This document shows, piece after piece, positions 8,398 to 17,886 of a stretch of 64,000 bases of DNA. The stretch is taken from the NCBI RefSeq assembly GCF_039888675.1, contig NZ_JBDQQR010000001.1, positions 3,410,001-3,474,000 of the forward strand. The letters are read 5' to 3'. The DNA comes from Mesorhizobium sp. CAU 1732. Lineage in GTDB: Bacteria > Pseudomonadota > Alphaproteobacteria > Rhizobiales > Rhizobiaceae. Below the pieces are notes generated by a model. The model saw only the letters and a program-made list of their open reading frames with translations, did not search any database and had not been told where the DNA came from. The translations under genes were made by a program, and so were the position numbers. Each line of letters begins with the position of its first letter. Position 1 is the stretch's first letter.

Positions 8398-9579
8398 ATG
8401 TTCGATACGCTCAAGCCGGCGGCACCTGACGGCATCCTCGCGCTGATGGCGCTCTATCGCGACGATCCGCGCACCGGGAAACTGGATCTCGGCGTCGGCG
8501 TCTACAAGGACGAAAGCGGACGGACGCCGGTCATGCGCGCGGTCCGTGAGGCGGAGGCGCGTCTGCACGAGACTCAGGCGACGAAAACCTATCTCGGACT
8601 TGCCGGCGACGTCGCGTTCAACGAGGCGATGATCGGGCTGGTATTCGGTGACGCAGCCGACAGGTCCCGGCTGCGCGCCGCGCAGACGCCCGGCGGCACG
8701 GGAGCGCTCCGCCTCCTCGCGGACCTGATCAAGCTCGCTCGTCCTGACGCGACCGTGTGGGTCCCGGACCCCACCTGGCCGAACCACATGCCAATCCTGC
8801 GCGCTGCCGGCCTGAAGGCGGAGGTCTACCCCTATTTCGACTCGGCGACCGCCGGCGTTCGCTTCGATGCGATGATCGCAGCCCTGAGCGCCGCGCCAAC
8901 CGGCGATGTCGTCCTGCTGCATGGCTGCTGCCACAACCCGACCGGCGCCGACCTGTCGATCGAGCAATGGGCGACGATCGCCGATCTGCTGGTCGAACGG
9001 GGCCTCACGCCGTTTGTGGACATCGCCTATCAGGGGTTCGGCCTCGGATTGGACGAGGACGCAGCCGGCATTCGCCTGCTCGCGAGCCGCGTTCCCGAGC
9101 TGCTCGCAGCAGCGAGCTGCTCGAAGAACTTTTCCGTCTACCGCGACCGCGCCGGCGCGGCGATCCTGCTTGGCAGCAACGCCACCGAAGCCGATACCGC
9201 CTATGGCCAGTTGCTGGGCGTCGGGCGCGGCATCTGGTCGATGCCGCCTGATCATGCAGCCGCAGCCGTGCGCATCGTGCTTCAGGATGAGGCGTTGAGG
9301 GTCGACTGGAAGGCCGAGCTCGAGGCCGTGCGGCAGCGGATGCTGCGGCTGCGCGAGGGCTTTGCAGAAGCACTGCGCCGGCAGTCCAATTCCGACCGCT
9401 TCGACTTCATCGCACACCAGCGCGGCATGTTCTCACGCCTGGGAATATCGCAGGAGCAGGTCGCGCGGCTGCGCTCCGAGCACGGCATCTACATCGTCGG
9501 CGACGGCCGCTTCAACGTCGCGGGCTTGCCCGACATCGGACTGGACGACCTTGCCGCCAAGATCGTCTCGGTTCTCTGA
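8398..9579 (+). CDS. Aromatic/aspartate aminotransferase (class I, PLP)
   Basis: This 393-aa class I aminotransferase of the TyrB/AspC type transfers amino groups between aromatic amino acids (or aspartate) and 2-oxoglutarate. Visible features are the N-terminal LDLGVGVYKDESG, HNPTGADLS at 179-187, FVDIAYQGFG with the PLP-binding Asp at 208, and SCSKNFSVYRDR with the PLP lysine at 243. ATG 8398 follows GGAGG and matches the family N-terminus. It precedes kynureninase by 17 bp, suggesting transamination of kynurenine, tryptophan or tyrosine; the exact substrate is inferred. Confidence 0.93.
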   Translation: MFDTLKPAAPDGILALMALYRDDPRTGKLDLGVGVYKDESGRTPVMRAVREAEARLHETQATKTYLGLAGDVAFNEAMIGLVFGDAADRSRLRAAQTPGGTGALRLLADLIKLARPDATVWVPDPTWPNHMPILRAAGLKAEVYPYFDSATAGVRFDAMIAALSAAPTGDVVLLHGCCHNPTGADLSIEQWATIADLLVERGLTPFVDIAYQGFGLGLDEDAAGIRLLASRVPELLAAASCSKNFSVYRDRAGAAILLGSNATEADTAYGQLLGVGRGIWSMPPDHAAAAVRIVLQDEALRVDWKAELEAVRQRMLRLREGFAEALRRQSNSDRFDFIAHQRGMFSRLGISQEQVARLRSEHGIYIVGDGRFNVAGLPDIGLDDLAAKIVSVL

Positions 9580-9596
9580 GTACCGCAGGATAGATT

Positions 9597-10883
9597 ATGA
9601 CACTCGACCTCGACGCGATCATCGCGCTCCGCTCCCAAGACACGCCTGAGCGACAGGCCGCGCATCGGCGCGACGCAACCGACCCCCTGGCGGAATTCAG
9701 AGGCGCGTTTTCGCTGCCCGGGGGCGAGATTTATCTCGACGGCAACTCGCTGGGCGCGATGCCGGCATCGGTCACCGGTGCGATGACCAAAGCCTTGAAC
9801 GAAGGCTGGGCGCAGGATTTGATCCGAAGCTGGAACGGCCGCGGCTGGCACATGCTGCCGGTCACCGTCGGCGATCGCCTCGCAAGGCTCATGGGCGCGA
9901 AGGCTGGCGAGGTGCTCGCCGCCGATTCCACCTCCGTCAATCTCTACAAGGTGTTCTGCGCGGCGATGCGGATGCGCAAGGGTCGCGGAAGCGTCATTTC
10001 GGAACGCAACAACTTCCCCAGCGACGTGCACATTCTTCAGGGCGCGATCGCCAACGTGTTTCCCGAAGCCACGCTGAAGCTCGCCGGAGACGACGACGCA
10101 TCCGTTCTGGCCCTGATCGACGCGGACACGGCTGTCATCTGCCTCAGCCACGTCAACTACCGCACCGGCCGGCTTCGCGACATGAAGGCCGTAACCAAAG
10201 CGGCACATGATGCGGGCGCCTTGATCATCTGGGATCTGGCGCATTCGCTGGGCGCCCTGCCCGTCGATCTCAATGGCGCGAATGCCGATTTCGCCGTCGG
10301 TTGCAGCTACAAATACATGAATGGCGGCCCAGGCGCGCCGGCGTGGCTCTTCGTTGCCGAACGCCACCTCGCTGAAGCGCAAAGCCCCTTGACGGGCTGG
10401 CAGGGCCACGCCGCGCCATTCGCCTTCGACATCGATTTCAAGCCCGCCGCGTCCATCGAGAAATTCCGCTGCGGCACGCCGCCGGTCCTTTCTTATCTGC
10501 CGTTGATGGAGAGCCTCGACATATTCGAGCGTTCGAGCATGTCGGCAATCCGCGACAAGTCGCTCGCGCTCACCGCCTACTTCATGGAACTGGCCGACAG
10601 GATGCTGGCGCGGCACGGCCTGACGGTCATCACGCCGAGGGAAAACGGCGAGCGCGGGAGCCAGGTGGCGCTCACCCATGACGATGGCTGGCAGATCATG
10701 CAGGCGCTGATCGCCTGCGGCGTGGTCGGCGATTTTCGCGCGCCCGACATCCTGCGCTTCGGCTTCACCCCGCTCTACACGTCGTTCGACGACGTCTGGG
10801 GCGCGGTGGCGACGCTGGATGCGGTCATGGAAAGCGGCATCTGGCGCGAGCCGCGCTTTGCGGAACGCAAGCTCGTCACCTGA
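9597..10883 (+). CDS. kynU: Kynureninase
   Basis: This is the PLP enzyme that splits L-kynurenine into anthranilate and alanine. The 428-aa sequence has the family pattern: EIYLDGNSLGAMP near residue 45, SERNNFPSD at 135-143, WDLAHSLGALPVDL at 212-225, and the PLP-lysine motif GCSYKYMNGGPG (Lys 239). The kynureninase C-terminal motif (DILRFGFTPLYTSFDD) is present. It is co-transcribed with the aminotransferase. No kynA or kynB is nearby, so the remaining steps of tryptophan breakdown must be encoded elsewhere. Confidence 0.96.
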   Translation: MTLDLDAIIALRSQDTPERQAAHRRDATDPLAEFRGAFSLPGGEIYLDGNSLGAMPASVTGAMTKALNEGWAQDLIRSWNGRGWHMLPVTVGDRLARLMGAKAGEVLAADSTSVNLYKVFCAAMRMRKGRGSVISERNNFPSDVHILQGAIANVFPEATLKLAGDDDASVLALIDADTAVICLSHVNYRTGRLRDMKAVTKAAHDAGALIIWDLAHSLGALPVDLNGANADFAVGCSYKYMNGGPGAPAWLFVAERHLAEAQSPLTGWQGHAAPFAFDIDFKPAASIEKFRCGTPPVLSYLPLMESLDIFERSSMSAIRDKSLALTAYFMELADRMLARHGLTVITPRENGERGSQVALTHDDGWQIMQALIACGVVGDFRAPDILRFGFTPLYTSFDDVWGAVATLDAVMESGIWREPRFAERKLVT

Positions 10884-10892
10884 TTGCCGGCC

Positions 10893-10917
10893 GCCGAGCC
10901 CATGTGATGGGTTCGGC
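10893..10917. terminator. Bidirectional terminator hairpin, kynU / metallo-hydrolase
   Basis: GCCGAGCCCA pairs with TGGGTTCGGC (10 pairs, one G-T) around a TGTGA loop. It lies between two convergent genes and is followed by CATTTCG, a weak T-tract. Confidence 0.6.
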
Positions 10918-10928
10918 CATTTCGTGTG

Positions 10929-11909
10929 TCAGAGCAGCATCTGGTAGCTGACCGGCACGAAGCGATAGCCCGTATCGAGCTTTTCAACGAAGCCGACGGC
11001 CGGGAACGGCATGTGGTAGCCCGCGAATGGCACACGGTCGGCCGCAAGCATGTCGAACACGCGAACGCGTGTCTGGGCAGCAGCCTCCTTGTCCATGTCG
11101 AACTGCACGTGCCAATCGGGCCGCTGCAGCGATGCGACATAGTGATTGGCGGTGTCGGCCGTCAGGATCAGCCGCTTGCCCTCTGATTCGAGGTTGAAGA
11201 TCATGTGGCCGGGCGTATGCCCCGCCGCCGCCATGCCGGTGATGCCGGAAACGACCTCGCCGCCATCCTCGATGAACGTCATCTTCTCGGCCAACGGCAC
11301 GATGCTGGCCTGCACGGCCTTGGCGTTGTTTTCGGTCGGGCCCGACAGGCGTTCGTCCGACGCCCAGAAATCATACTCGGCCTGCCCGGTGACATAGCGC
11401 GCATTCGCAAACGCTGGCTTTTCGCCTTCCATCACGCCGCCGATGTGGTCGCCATGCATGTGCGTGATGACGATCACCGAAACGTCGTCCGGGCTGTAAC
11501 CCGACGCCTCGATGCGCGAACGGAGCTGGCCAAGCCCGCCTTCGCGCCCGCCTGCACCCAGACCTGTATCGAAGAGGACCAGCTCCGATCCGGTGTTCAC
11601 CAAGGTCGGCGTGAACGAGTTCACGAACTTCTCCGACGGCAGGAAATTGGCTTCAAGGAGCGCTGCGACGTCGCTGGCCTCCTGATCCTGGCCGAAGATC
11701 GGATACGGCCCGTCGCCCGGCCGCGCACCGTCGAGGATCGTGGTGACCTCGAAGTTTCCCAGCATGAAGCGGTTGAAACCAGGATTTCCGACATCCGACT
11801 TTGGGGTCTCCGCCTGCGCGGCACGAACCATGATCTGGGGCGCGGCGAGACCCGCGACACCGGCGAAGCCGAGTTTCATGGCGACACGGCGATTGGTGGA
11901 CAAGGTCAT
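10929..11909 (-). CDS. Tat-exported MBL-fold metallo-hydrolase
   Basis: This 326-aa metallo-beta-lactamase-fold protein is probably exported. The start at ATG 11907-11909 follows AGGGAGA and gives a twin-arginine-like leader (TNRRVAMKLGFAGVAGLAAP) ending RAAQA. The zinc motif THMHGDHIGG is at residues 149-158, with LVLFDTGLGA at 110-119, and a second metal-ligand region is consistent with AAGHTPGHM and LTADTANH. This layout fits quorum-quenching lactonase-like or alkylsulfatase-like MBL proteins, but the substrate is unknown. It is convergent with kynU and divergent from the MFS gene. Confidence 0.85.
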   Translation of the reverse strand: MTLSTNRRVAMKLGFAGVAGLAAPQIMVRAAQAETPKSDVGNPGFNRFMLGNFEVTTILDGARPGDGPYPIFGQDQEASDVAALLEANFLPSEKFVNSFTPTLVNTGSELVLFDTGLGAGGREGGLGQLRSRIEASGYSPDDVSVIVITHMHGDHIGGVMEGEKPAFANARYVTGQAEYDFWASDERLSGPTENNAKAVQASIVPLAEKMTFIEDGGEVVSGITGMAAAGHTPGHMIFNLESEGKRLILTADTANHYVASLQRPDWHVQFDMDKEAAAQTRVRVFDMLAADRVPFAGYHMPFPAVGFVEKLDTGYRFVPVSYQMLL

Positions 11910-12076
11910 GGACGGTCTCCCTCTGCTCAACGAAAAATCTGGCGGATATTTTTCAAATGGCCGTGCGGCGCCGGATGGCAAGGCATTCACGGCATCGTTA
12001 CCGATATCGCGTTTCGATTTGACGTCTTCGCCAGCGTCGGCAACGCCTCTGGCACATTGAACTTCGCGCCTGCCCC

Positions 12077-13558
12077 GTGCTAACCCGCCGCCATGCCGTA
12101 TCTCCCCTCGCGAGGCCATTGCCCCCCGCGTTCGAATCCGCTCCGTTGAACCGCACCGTCCCCCTGATCCTGGCGGTCGCGCTGTTCATGGAGCAGATGG
12201 ATTCGACCGTCATCGCGACGTCGCTGCCCGCCATCGCCGCCGACATCGGCACGAGCCCGATCACGCTCAAGCTTGCCCTGACCAGCTATTTCGTCTCGCT
12301 GGCGATCTTCATCCCGGTCTCAGGCTGGATGGCCGATCGGTTCGGCGCCAAGCGCGTCTTCCGCATCGCGATCGGCGTGTTCGTCATCGGCTCGATCGCA
12401 TGTGCGGCGTCGGGCTCGCTGGCGGAGTTCGTCGGCGCGCGCTTCCTGCAAGGCATGGGTGGCGCGATGATGACGCCCGTCGGGCGTCTCGTCCTCGTGC
12501 GCTCCACGCCACGCACGCAGCTCGTTTCCGCGCTGGCCTGGCTGACGGTTCCGGCCCTTATCGGACCGTTGATCGGCCCTCCGGTGGGCGGCTTCATCAC
12601 CACCTTCTTCACCTGGCACTGGATCTTTCTGATCAACGTCCCGATCGGGCTCCTCGGCATCATCGTGGCCGGGCGCGTGCTGCCCGACATGCCCGGCGGC
12701 GCGGTCGGGCGCATCGACTGGATCGGGTTCTTTCTCGCGGCAACGGCGGCCGCGGGCATCGTCTTCGGCCTGTCGGTCATCAGCATGCCGGCCCTGCCGC
12801 CGATCGTCGGTCTCGCAACGCTCGTCGTCGGCATCGCGGCGGCGGCGGCTTACGTGCGCCATGCACGACGTCTGACGCATCCGATCCTCGACCTGCGCCT
12901 CCTCGACAACCCGGTGCCACGCATCGCGATCCTGTCTGGGTCGATCTTTCGCATCGGCATCGGCGCAGTGCCGTTCCTGCTGCCGCTGATGTTCCAGATC
13001 GGCTTCGGCCTCAACCCGTTCGAATCAGGCCTGCTCACCTTCGCGAGCGCCTTCGGTGCGATCGCGCTGAAATTCTTCGCGACGACCGCCCTGCGTTTCG
13101 CGGGTTTTCGCGCCGTGCTCATCCTCGCTGTTCTAGCGGGTTCGGTGCTGATGGCGATCAACGCGTTCTTCACGCCGCAGACGCCTCATGCCGTCATCAT
13201 CGTCGTGCTGGTCGCGGCAGGCTTCATGCGCTCCTTGTTCTTCACCTCGAACAACGCGCTCGTCTTCGCCGAGATCGACGACCGCCAGGCAAGCCAGGCG
13301 ACCGCCATTTCGTCCGTGTCGCAGCAGATTTCGATTGCGGTCGGCGTCTCGGTCGCAGGCATGCTCCTGGAGGCGCATCACGTCATCACGGGCGAGCCGA
13401 CCGGTCTCGCCGCGTTCTCGACAGCCTTCCTGGTGGTTTCCGCACTGGCAGCCTGCGCGGTGCTGCCGATCCTCAAGCTGTCGCCCGACGCAGGCCTCAC
13501 CGTCTCCGGCCACCTTCGCAAGAAGCCCGGCCAGGACGAACCGCCGTCAGTCGTCTGA
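12077..13558 (+). CDS. MFS transporter, DHA2/EmrB-QacA family
   Basis: This 493-aa inner-membrane drug:H+ antiporter-type permease has about 14 hydrophobic segments. The DHA2 signature [18 protein letters not shown] lies in the first segment and [13 protein letters not shown] is the conserved loop between segments 2 and 3. GTG 12077 is the longest start; TTG 12146 (LNRTVPLIL) is an alternative and no clear Shine-Dalgarno decides. Its stop overlaps the convergent rlmE stop by 12 bp. The substrate is unknown. Confidence 0.9.
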   Translation: MLTRRHAVSPLARPLPPAFESAPLNRTVPLILAVALFMEQMDSTVIATSLPAIAADIGTSPITLKLALTSYFVSLAIFIPVSGWMADRFGAKRVFRIAIGVFVIGSIACAASGSLAEFVGARFLQGMGGAMMTPVGRLVLVRSTPRTQLVSALAWLTVPALIGPLIGPPVGGFITTFFTWHWIFLINVPIGLLGIIVAGRVLPDMPGGAVGRIDWIGFFLAATAAAGIVFGLSVISMPALPPIVGLATLVVGIAAAAAYVRHARRLTHPILDLRLLDNPVPRIAILSGSIFRIGIGAVPFLLPLMFQIGFGLNPFESGLLTFASAFGAIALKFFATTALRFAGFRAVLILAVLAGSVLMAINAFFTPQTPHAVIIVVLVAAGFMRSLFFTSNNALVFAEIDDRQASQATAISSVSQQISIAVGVSVAGMLLEAHHVITGEPTGLAAFSTAFLVVSALAACAVLPILKLSPDAGLTVSGHLRKKPGQDEPPSVV

Positions 13559-14272
13559 GTCCGCAGCTTCCGCGGCTGCCCTGCCCTTGAACCCCTTGGC
13601 CAGGATGTAGAGCTCGACCGACTCCTCCCGGGACGCCGGTGGCTTGACGTGATGTACGGTCGTGAAATTGCGCTTCAAGAGGTCGAGAAGCTCGTTCTCC
13701 GTGCCGCCCTGGAAGGTCTTCGACAGAAAATGCCCGCCGGGCTTCAGCACGGAAATAGCGAAGTCAGCGGCGACCTCGCACAAATGCATCGTTCGGATAT
13801 GGTCGGTGCGGCGATGGCCCGTCGTGGGTGCGGCCATATCGGACATCACCAGATCGGGTTCGCCGCCAAGCGTCTCCATCAGCCGCGTCGGCGCGGCATC
13901 GTCGAGGAAATCCATCAGAAGGATCGTCGAGCCGGGCACGGCATCCATTTCGAGATAGTCGATACCGACGACGGTCGGCTCCGCCTCGGGAGACTTCACC
14001 CGCTCGGCCGCCACCTGCAGCCAGCCGCCAGGTGCCGCCCCAAGGTCGATGACCTTCTGGCCCGGCTTCAGGATTTTGTAGCGGTCGTCGATCTCGAGCA
14101 GCTTGTATGCCGCACGCGAGCGGTAGCCTTCGGCCTTCGCGCGGTGGACATACGGATCGTTGAGATGCCGCTCCAGCCAGCGCCGCGACGAGTTCTTGAG
14201 CCCGCGCTTCTTTTTCACGCGGGTATGCAGCGCGCGCGCGCCGGTCGTGCCCGTCTTGGTCGGCTTCTTCAT
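13547..14272 (-). CDS. rlmE: 23S rRNA 2'-O-methyltransferase RlmE (FtsJ)
   Basis: RlmE methylates the ribose of U2552 in 23S rRNA using SAM. The protein shows [12 protein letters not shown], the SAM motif [41 protein letters not shown] and a final [10 protein letters not shown], covering the K-D-K-E catalytic set. ATG 14270-14272 overlaps the ppx stop as ATGA and gives 241 aa; an ATG 12 codons upstream (14306-14308) is possible. The N-terminal basic tail ([13 protein letters not shown]) is usual in the order. It is coupled to ppx. Confidence 0.95.
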   Translation of the reverse strand: MKKPTKTGTTGARALHTRVKKKRGLKNSSRRWLERHLNDPYVHRAKAEGYRSRAAYKLLEIDDRYKILKPGQKVIDLGAAPGGWLQVAAERVKSPEAEPTVVGIDYLEMDAVPGSTILLMDFLDDAAPTRLMETLGGEPDLVMSDMAAPTTGHRRTDHIRTMHLCEVAADFAISVLKPGGHFLSKTFQGGTENELLDLLKRNFTTVHHVKPPASREESVELYILAKGFKGRAAAEAADSDD

Positions 14273-15666
14273 TGCGCAGGCGCTCCGCGTCTCCGGTTTC
14301 GGCGCCATACGCCGTCATCCGCCATCAGCTCGGACAGCATGCCCTCTCGCAACCCCCGGTCGGCAACCCTCAGACGTTCGCTCGGCCAGTGGCGACGAAT
14401 TCCTTCGAGGATAGCACAACCGGCCAGAACGAGGTCGGCCCGGTCCGCTCCGATACATGGATTGGCCACCCGTTCGTCGAAAGTCCAGCCCAGAAGTTGG
14501 GCAATCATCGCATCGACATCGGCATTGTCGAGCCAGAGCCCGTCGACCCGCCGCCGGTCATAACGCTCGAGGCGCAGATGAATGCCCGCAAGCGTCGTGA
14601 CGGTGCCAGACGTGCCGAGCAGGTGAAAGCGGGAGCCCGACGCCAGATGCGCCAGGCGCGTCCGCCCATCGAAGCGGTCGAGCATGCTCGAAACCTCGTC
14701 CACCATAGCGCGAAAAACACCCGGCGTGACGTCACGCCCGCCAAAACGCTCGGCCAGCGACACCACGCCAACGGGCAGCGAGGTCCAGGACACGATGTGA
14801 TTGGCAAGGCGCGGCGTGCGGTGACGCGACACATCGACCAGCGCGATCTCGGAAGAGCCACCGCCGATGTCGAAGAGCACGACGCCGTCCGTATCGCGCT
14901 CGATCAACGAGCCGCAACCGGACACTGCAAGCCGCGCCTCGGTCTTGCGATCGATGATTTCGAGCGACAGCCCGGCCTCGACTTGCACACGATCGAGGAA
15001 TTCCTGACCGTTCTCCGCCGACCGGCAGGCTTCGGTCGCAATCAGTCTCGCCTTGCGGACATGCCGCGTCTTGAGCTTCTCCGCGCAGATTTTCAGCGCT
15101 TCGACGGCGCGGTCCATCGCCGGCTGGCCCAGCCTGCCCGATGCGGTCAGACCTTCGCCAAGCCGAACGATTCGCGAGAAAGCGTCGATGACCCGGAACT
15201 GGCCCGGCCGAGTGGGAATCGCGACGAGAAGGCGACAATTGTTGGTGCCGAGATCGAGCGCGGCGTAGACCGGGAGATCGTTGGTTCGCTGCGGTCGCGC
15301 AGCCACCGGCGGCGCCGTGATCGCAACGGGCGGAGCGTTCACGTTACGCGCAGATCTCGCCTCGTTTAGGGCCCGCGCCTCCATCGACACACCGTTCACG
15401 GGTGCATCGTTGGCGTTGCCCGGCCTCATATCGGATGCGAAGACCTTCCGGCCGCGCCGCCGCTTGCGTCGCTTCTTGGACTGCGTCTTGCCATGAGGGA
15501 CGTCTCGATCTGGCCGCATCGTCGCGGTCACATCGTCGCTCGGACCGGAGTTGCGGTCGGAACGCTCAATGGTGGCGTGCGGCTCTGCACCTCCACCACC
15601 TGACGCCCCGCCCTGCGGCGCGCCGGCGCCTGGTTCGGGGTCTTCCACTTTGGTGTCCTTCAGCAC
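14269..15666 (-). CDS. ppx: Ppx/GppA-family exopolyphosphatase
   Basis: This phosphatase of the Ppx/GppA family hydrolyses polyphosphate or pppGpp. The actin-like fold shows [16 protein letters not shown] and [13 protein letters not shown], both ATPase-core motifs of the family. A low-complexity, basic N-terminal extension ([11 protein letters not shown]) of about 120 residues precedes the domain, as in related rhizobial proteins. GTG 15664-15666 after AAAGGG is the preferred start (465 aa); the frame stays open further upstream but loses protein-like character. rlmE follows with an ATGA overlap. Confidence 0.9.
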   Translation of the reverse strand: MLKDTKVEDPEPGAGAPQGGASGGGGAEPHATIERSDRNSGPSDDVTATMRPDRDVPHGKTQSKKRRKRRRGRKVFASDMRPGNANDAPVNGVSMEARALNEARSARNVNAPPVAITAPPVAARPQRTNDLPVYAALDLGTNNCRLLVAIPTRPGQFRVIDAFSRIVRLGEGLTASGRLGQPAMDRAVEALKICAEKLKTRHVRKARLIATEACRSAENGQEFLDRVQVEAGLSLEIIDRKTEARLAVSGCGSLIERDTDGVVLFDIGGGSSEIALVDVSRHRTPRLANHIVSWTSLPVGVVSLAERFGGRDVTPGVFRAMVDEVSSMLDRFDGRTRLAHLASGSRFHLLGTSGTVTTLAGIHLRLERYDRRRVDGLWLDNADVDAMIAQLLGWTFDERVANPCIGADRADLVLAGCAILEGIRRHWPSERLRVADRGLREGMLSELMADDGVWRRNRRRGAPAQ

Positions 15667-16136
15667 CGCGCACCCTTTTCGGGCGCAGCAGGCGCAAACC
15701 AATTTCTGTTGGGAAGAGACTACCAGCGCCGCGCCAGAACACCAAGTATGCCGGCTGTCGTTTTTTTCGCCTCTGGCCCGCCGATCCATTGCCGTCCGCA
15801 TCAGCGTCACGCACCCACGGCAAATGGTCACCTGCCCCGCACCGGCAGCTCCGGAAAGGCTGTTTCCATCAGCGCGACGTAAGTCGGGAACAATCGCCAG
15901 ACGACAGATGATCAACGAGAGGCCTGACAAGCGCTCGAACAGCCGCGCCGATCCGCCAAAGAGTTGCGATTACCCGGACCACAGCCGCCGACAGCCACTC
16001 GCCCGGAGATTTGTCTGCTCAATCAACAGTGCATCACGCAAACAGGGTTGACTATTCAGCACCTGAGTCTATATCCGTCGCCATCCGGCCACCGCGCCTG
16101 CGCGCACCGATCTTTCCTGATCGAACAGGCCGTCGT
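15667..16136. other. Intergenic region, ppx to tRNA-Gln
   Basis: These 470 bp hold the ppx promoter and the region ahead of tRNA-Gln. No convincing coding region, repeat or terminator was seen. Open frames here are short and have no ribosome site. Confidence 0.5.
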
Positions 16137-16210
16137 TGGGGAATAGGTTAACGGTAGACCCACGGACTCTGACTCCGTTAGTCCTGGTTCGAATCCAGGT
16201 TCCCCAGCCA
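16137..16210 (+). tRNA. tRNA-Gln(CTG)
   Basis: A 74-nt tRNA folds fully: acceptor TGGGGAA with TTCCCCA, discriminator G and an encoded CCA; anticodon stem ACGGA/TCCGT with loop CTCTGAC giving anticodon CTG (glutamine, codon CAG); T-loop TTCGAAT. It is intact because the prophage restores its 3' end. Confidence 0.96.
16166..16210. repeat. attL core (45-bp direct repeat)
   Basis: The 45 bp from the anticodon loop of tRNA-Gln to the CCA end recur exactly at 59315-59359. Bases on either side of the two copies differ, which defines the limits. This is the integration core of the prophage. Confidence 0.95.
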
Positions 16211-16327
16211 AATGTTTTCAATCACTTAGCTCCCAAAACCCCAAAAATCCTTTTCGCAAGCGGCGGAAATTGTCGCAACATAACGTATTGATTTGTAACG
16301 AGTCGTAATGCGCGAAGGCTGCGAAAC

Positions 16328-16346
16328 GCGACAAGAGCGCGACAAG
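16328..16346 (+). promoter_or_regulatory. Candidate integrase arm-type sites (left)
   Basis: GCGACAAG occurs at 16328-16335 and again at 16339-16346, an 11-bp period. The same tandem pair with the same period occurs at 59259-59277 by attR. Placement on both arms and one-turn spacing fit integrase arm-binding sites; this is inferred. Confidence 0.55.
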
Positions 16347-16528
16347 CGCAGGCTGTCGTCATCCCGACACAATCACTCTCTATACGTCCCTTATCAGCCG
16401 ATAGCGGTAACGAACGTCCTGCGAGATGCGTGGTGAGGTTCGTCCTGCGAAAGCTGTATTTGATCCGATCGACCCACACTGACCATGAATGTACCGGCAG
16501 TGCGATGACGTCTCGGAAGTCGAAGGGA

Positions 16529-16553
16529 AGCGGGCTCGATGCCCGCTTTTTTG
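16529..16553 (+). terminator. Rho-independent terminator
   Basis: AGCGGGC pairs with GCCCGCT around loop TCGAT and is followed by TTTTTTG. A strong plus-strand terminator that would isolate the small gene at 16618 from transcription out of tRNA-Gln. Confidence 0.8.
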
Positions 16554-16617
16554 TTTATTGGCCCCTGGCAACCGCTTGCCGTCCCCTGCGTTGTGCGTTC
16601 TCGTATGGAGAACCGAC

Positions 16618-16788
16618 ATGAGCTTTGTATCGGCACTTTGGGATAGGTTCACGAAACGGAAGACACCGGCTAAGTCATCACAGACTACGACCGGCGCCGG
16701 CCCTGCTTTGGCAGCACACTCGAAAGACGCAGCAGCCACAAAGAAGTCAGGGCAGAACGAAAAAGCCACGAAAAAGAAGACGCGCTAG
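16618..16788 (+). CDS. Small basic protein, unknown
   Basis: A 56-aa frame starting ATG 16618 with a GGAG site 7-10 bp upstream. The product begins MSFVSALWDRFTKRKT and its C-terminal half is rich in lysine, alanine and threonine, ending KKKTR. It lies just after a terminator and converges on the DUF982 gene, overlapping it by 4 bp. No family was recognised; the ribosome site supports it moderately. Confidence 0.5.
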   Translation: MSFVSALWDRFTKRKTPAKSSQTTTGAGPALAAHSKDAAATKKSGQNEKATKKKTR

Positions 16789-17084
16789 ATTCGTTTGGCC
16801 TCATCAGCCAGATCGACAGAGCCTAACGTATAGCGCTCCGACAGCTCGCGCGTCACCAAAGCGCCTGCCGCTCGAGCCGCGGCCACCACACTAGGTCTAG
16901 CAACGTGTGGTGACAGTTGCCCTTCCACGCAGCGGCGGCATGCTTCTAGAGCTTTGGCATACTGAGGGCTGTCCTTCTCCGGCCAACGCCCCTCTAGCGT
17001 AGCCAGCGCGTCTTCCGGTCCCATGAGAATCCTGTATCGACCGAGTACGCCAGGCTCAACAACGACCGGAGTTTTGAAATGCAT
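16785..17084 (-). CDS. DUF982-family protein
   Basis: This 99-aa protein matches the DUF982 pattern seen across rhizobia: a short strand start (TPVVVEPG), A-LEGRWPEKDSPQY, a central A--ACRRCVEG and an alanine-rich helix (VVAAARAAGALV). The function of DUF982 is unknown; copies are common on plasmids and prophages. A second copy lies at 20747-21055 in this prophage. A hairpin (GGGACCG/CGGTCCC, 17145-17176) lies in its leader. Confidence 0.75.
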   Translation of the reverse strand: MHFKTPVVVEPGVLGRYRILMGPEDALATLEGRWPEKDSPQYAKALEACRRCVEGQLSPHVARPSVVAAARAAGALVTRELSERYTLGSVDLADEAKRI

Positions 17085-17267
17085 TGGTTTCCGCCCTTCT
17101 GGGCGAGCAAACGCTTGTGGTGGTTGATTGTTCCCGTGCCGGGCGGGACCGGGTATACCCCCTTTCGGGCGGTCCCTATCTCGTGCGCTGGTGAGGCGCG
17201 CGAGAATGTAGTGTCCACCTCCTCATGGTAACCGGCGAGCTTGGTGGGAACACCGGCTGGGTATTGC

Positions 17268-17513
17268 TCAAACCATGCGGCCATCCAAGCGCAGGTGTCG
17301 GTATTCCGGCCAAGGACGCTCATCCCGCCTTTGGTTGCAGCGACGGCAACTGAGAACTGTGTTGCCGCGATCATTGCCGCCGCCATCAACCTTCCGGTGA
17401 AGATGCTCGATCGTGGCCGCGTTGTCCCAAAGGCTTTCCCGGTACGAAAACGACAGCGTCATCGGCTCGCGGAATAGAAGCATAAACCGTCCTGCTGCCC
17501 GAAGAGCATCCAA
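17268..17513 (-). CDS. Small HNH endonuclease-like protein
   Basis: This 81-aa protein contains an HNH-type core: TIEHLHRKVDGGGNDRGN followed by CRRCNQRRDERPW. The His of EHLHR, the Asn of DRGN and the CxxCN zinc ligand pair are in the usual order and spacing. The N-terminal 30 residues are short for a full HNH enzyme, so it may be a minimal nuclease. It forms a minus-strand run with the genes on either side in the left arm. Confidence 0.6.
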   Translation of the reverse strand: MDALRAAGRFMLLFREPMTLSFSYRESLWDNAATIEHLHRKVDGGGNDRGNTVLSCRRCNQRRDERPWPEYRHLRLDGRMV

Positions 17514-17544
17514 CGGAGATGTCGACGCTGCGCCTTGTTCATGG

Positions 17545-17772
17545 CTACACCCGCACCAGGAAGTCGCCGCGGAACATCCGCATCTTGTTGTCGGCGCCTG
17601 CGGCGAGACCGTACATTTGCAAGCCGTTCATCGTGCGGCCGCGCCAGACGACGAGCGAGACCATGCCGCCGCTTCTATGGTCCACCAGATCCCCAATGCG
17701 GAACTTCCAGCGTATGCGCTTCGTAGCGATAGGGGATGCTGTAGCGGTGTCGATATGGGTATGAGCGTTCAT
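17545..17772 (-). CDS. Hypothetical phage protein, unknown
   Basis: A 75-aa protein starting at ATG 17770-17772 after GGGAG. The core (RWKFRIGDLVDHRSGG then SLVVWRGRTMNG) reads like a small beta-rich, SH3-like module. It is divergent from the XRE regulator at 17887, so both may be controlled from the 115-bp region between them. No function can be assigned. Confidence 0.5.
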   Translation of the reverse strand: MNAHTHIDTATASPIATKRIRWKFRIGDLVDHRSGGMVSLVVWRGRTMNGLQMYGLAAGADNKMRMFRGDFLVRV

Positions 17773-17886
17773 TTGGCGGGCTCCCGATTCCACGAAAAGC
17801 GTTTACTATCCTTGTAAAGCGCGAATCTTTCGCAGTGTCAACGGTTTTCGTTTGTGATAGACGATTTTCACAACGACGGAGCTAAC
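17773..17886. promoter_or_regulatory. Divergent promoter/operator of the left-arm regulator
   Basis: AT-rich region between divergent genes. It holds the inverted repeat GCGAA-TCT-TTCGC at 17821-17833 and two related segments, CGGTTTTCG and CGATTTTCAC, about 20 bp apart, that could bind the XRE protein encoded immediately downstream. Confidence 0.4.

Larger units (their letters stand above)
16211..16617. other. Left attachment arm without a clear gene
   Basis: This 407-bp stretch holds candidate integrase arm sites at 16328-16346, an inverted copy TTGTCGC at 16270-16276, and a terminator at 16529-16553. Short open frames on both strands lack ribosome sites and protein-like composition. Confidence 0.55.

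Noticed and set aside
12400..13590. 396-codon frame in another phase of the MFS gene
   Set aside because: It is Arg-rich and ends past the transporter; the MFS frame has clear membrane segments.
16222..16479. 85-codon minus-strand frame beside attL
   Set aside because: No ribosome site, overlaps arm-type repeats, unlikely composition.
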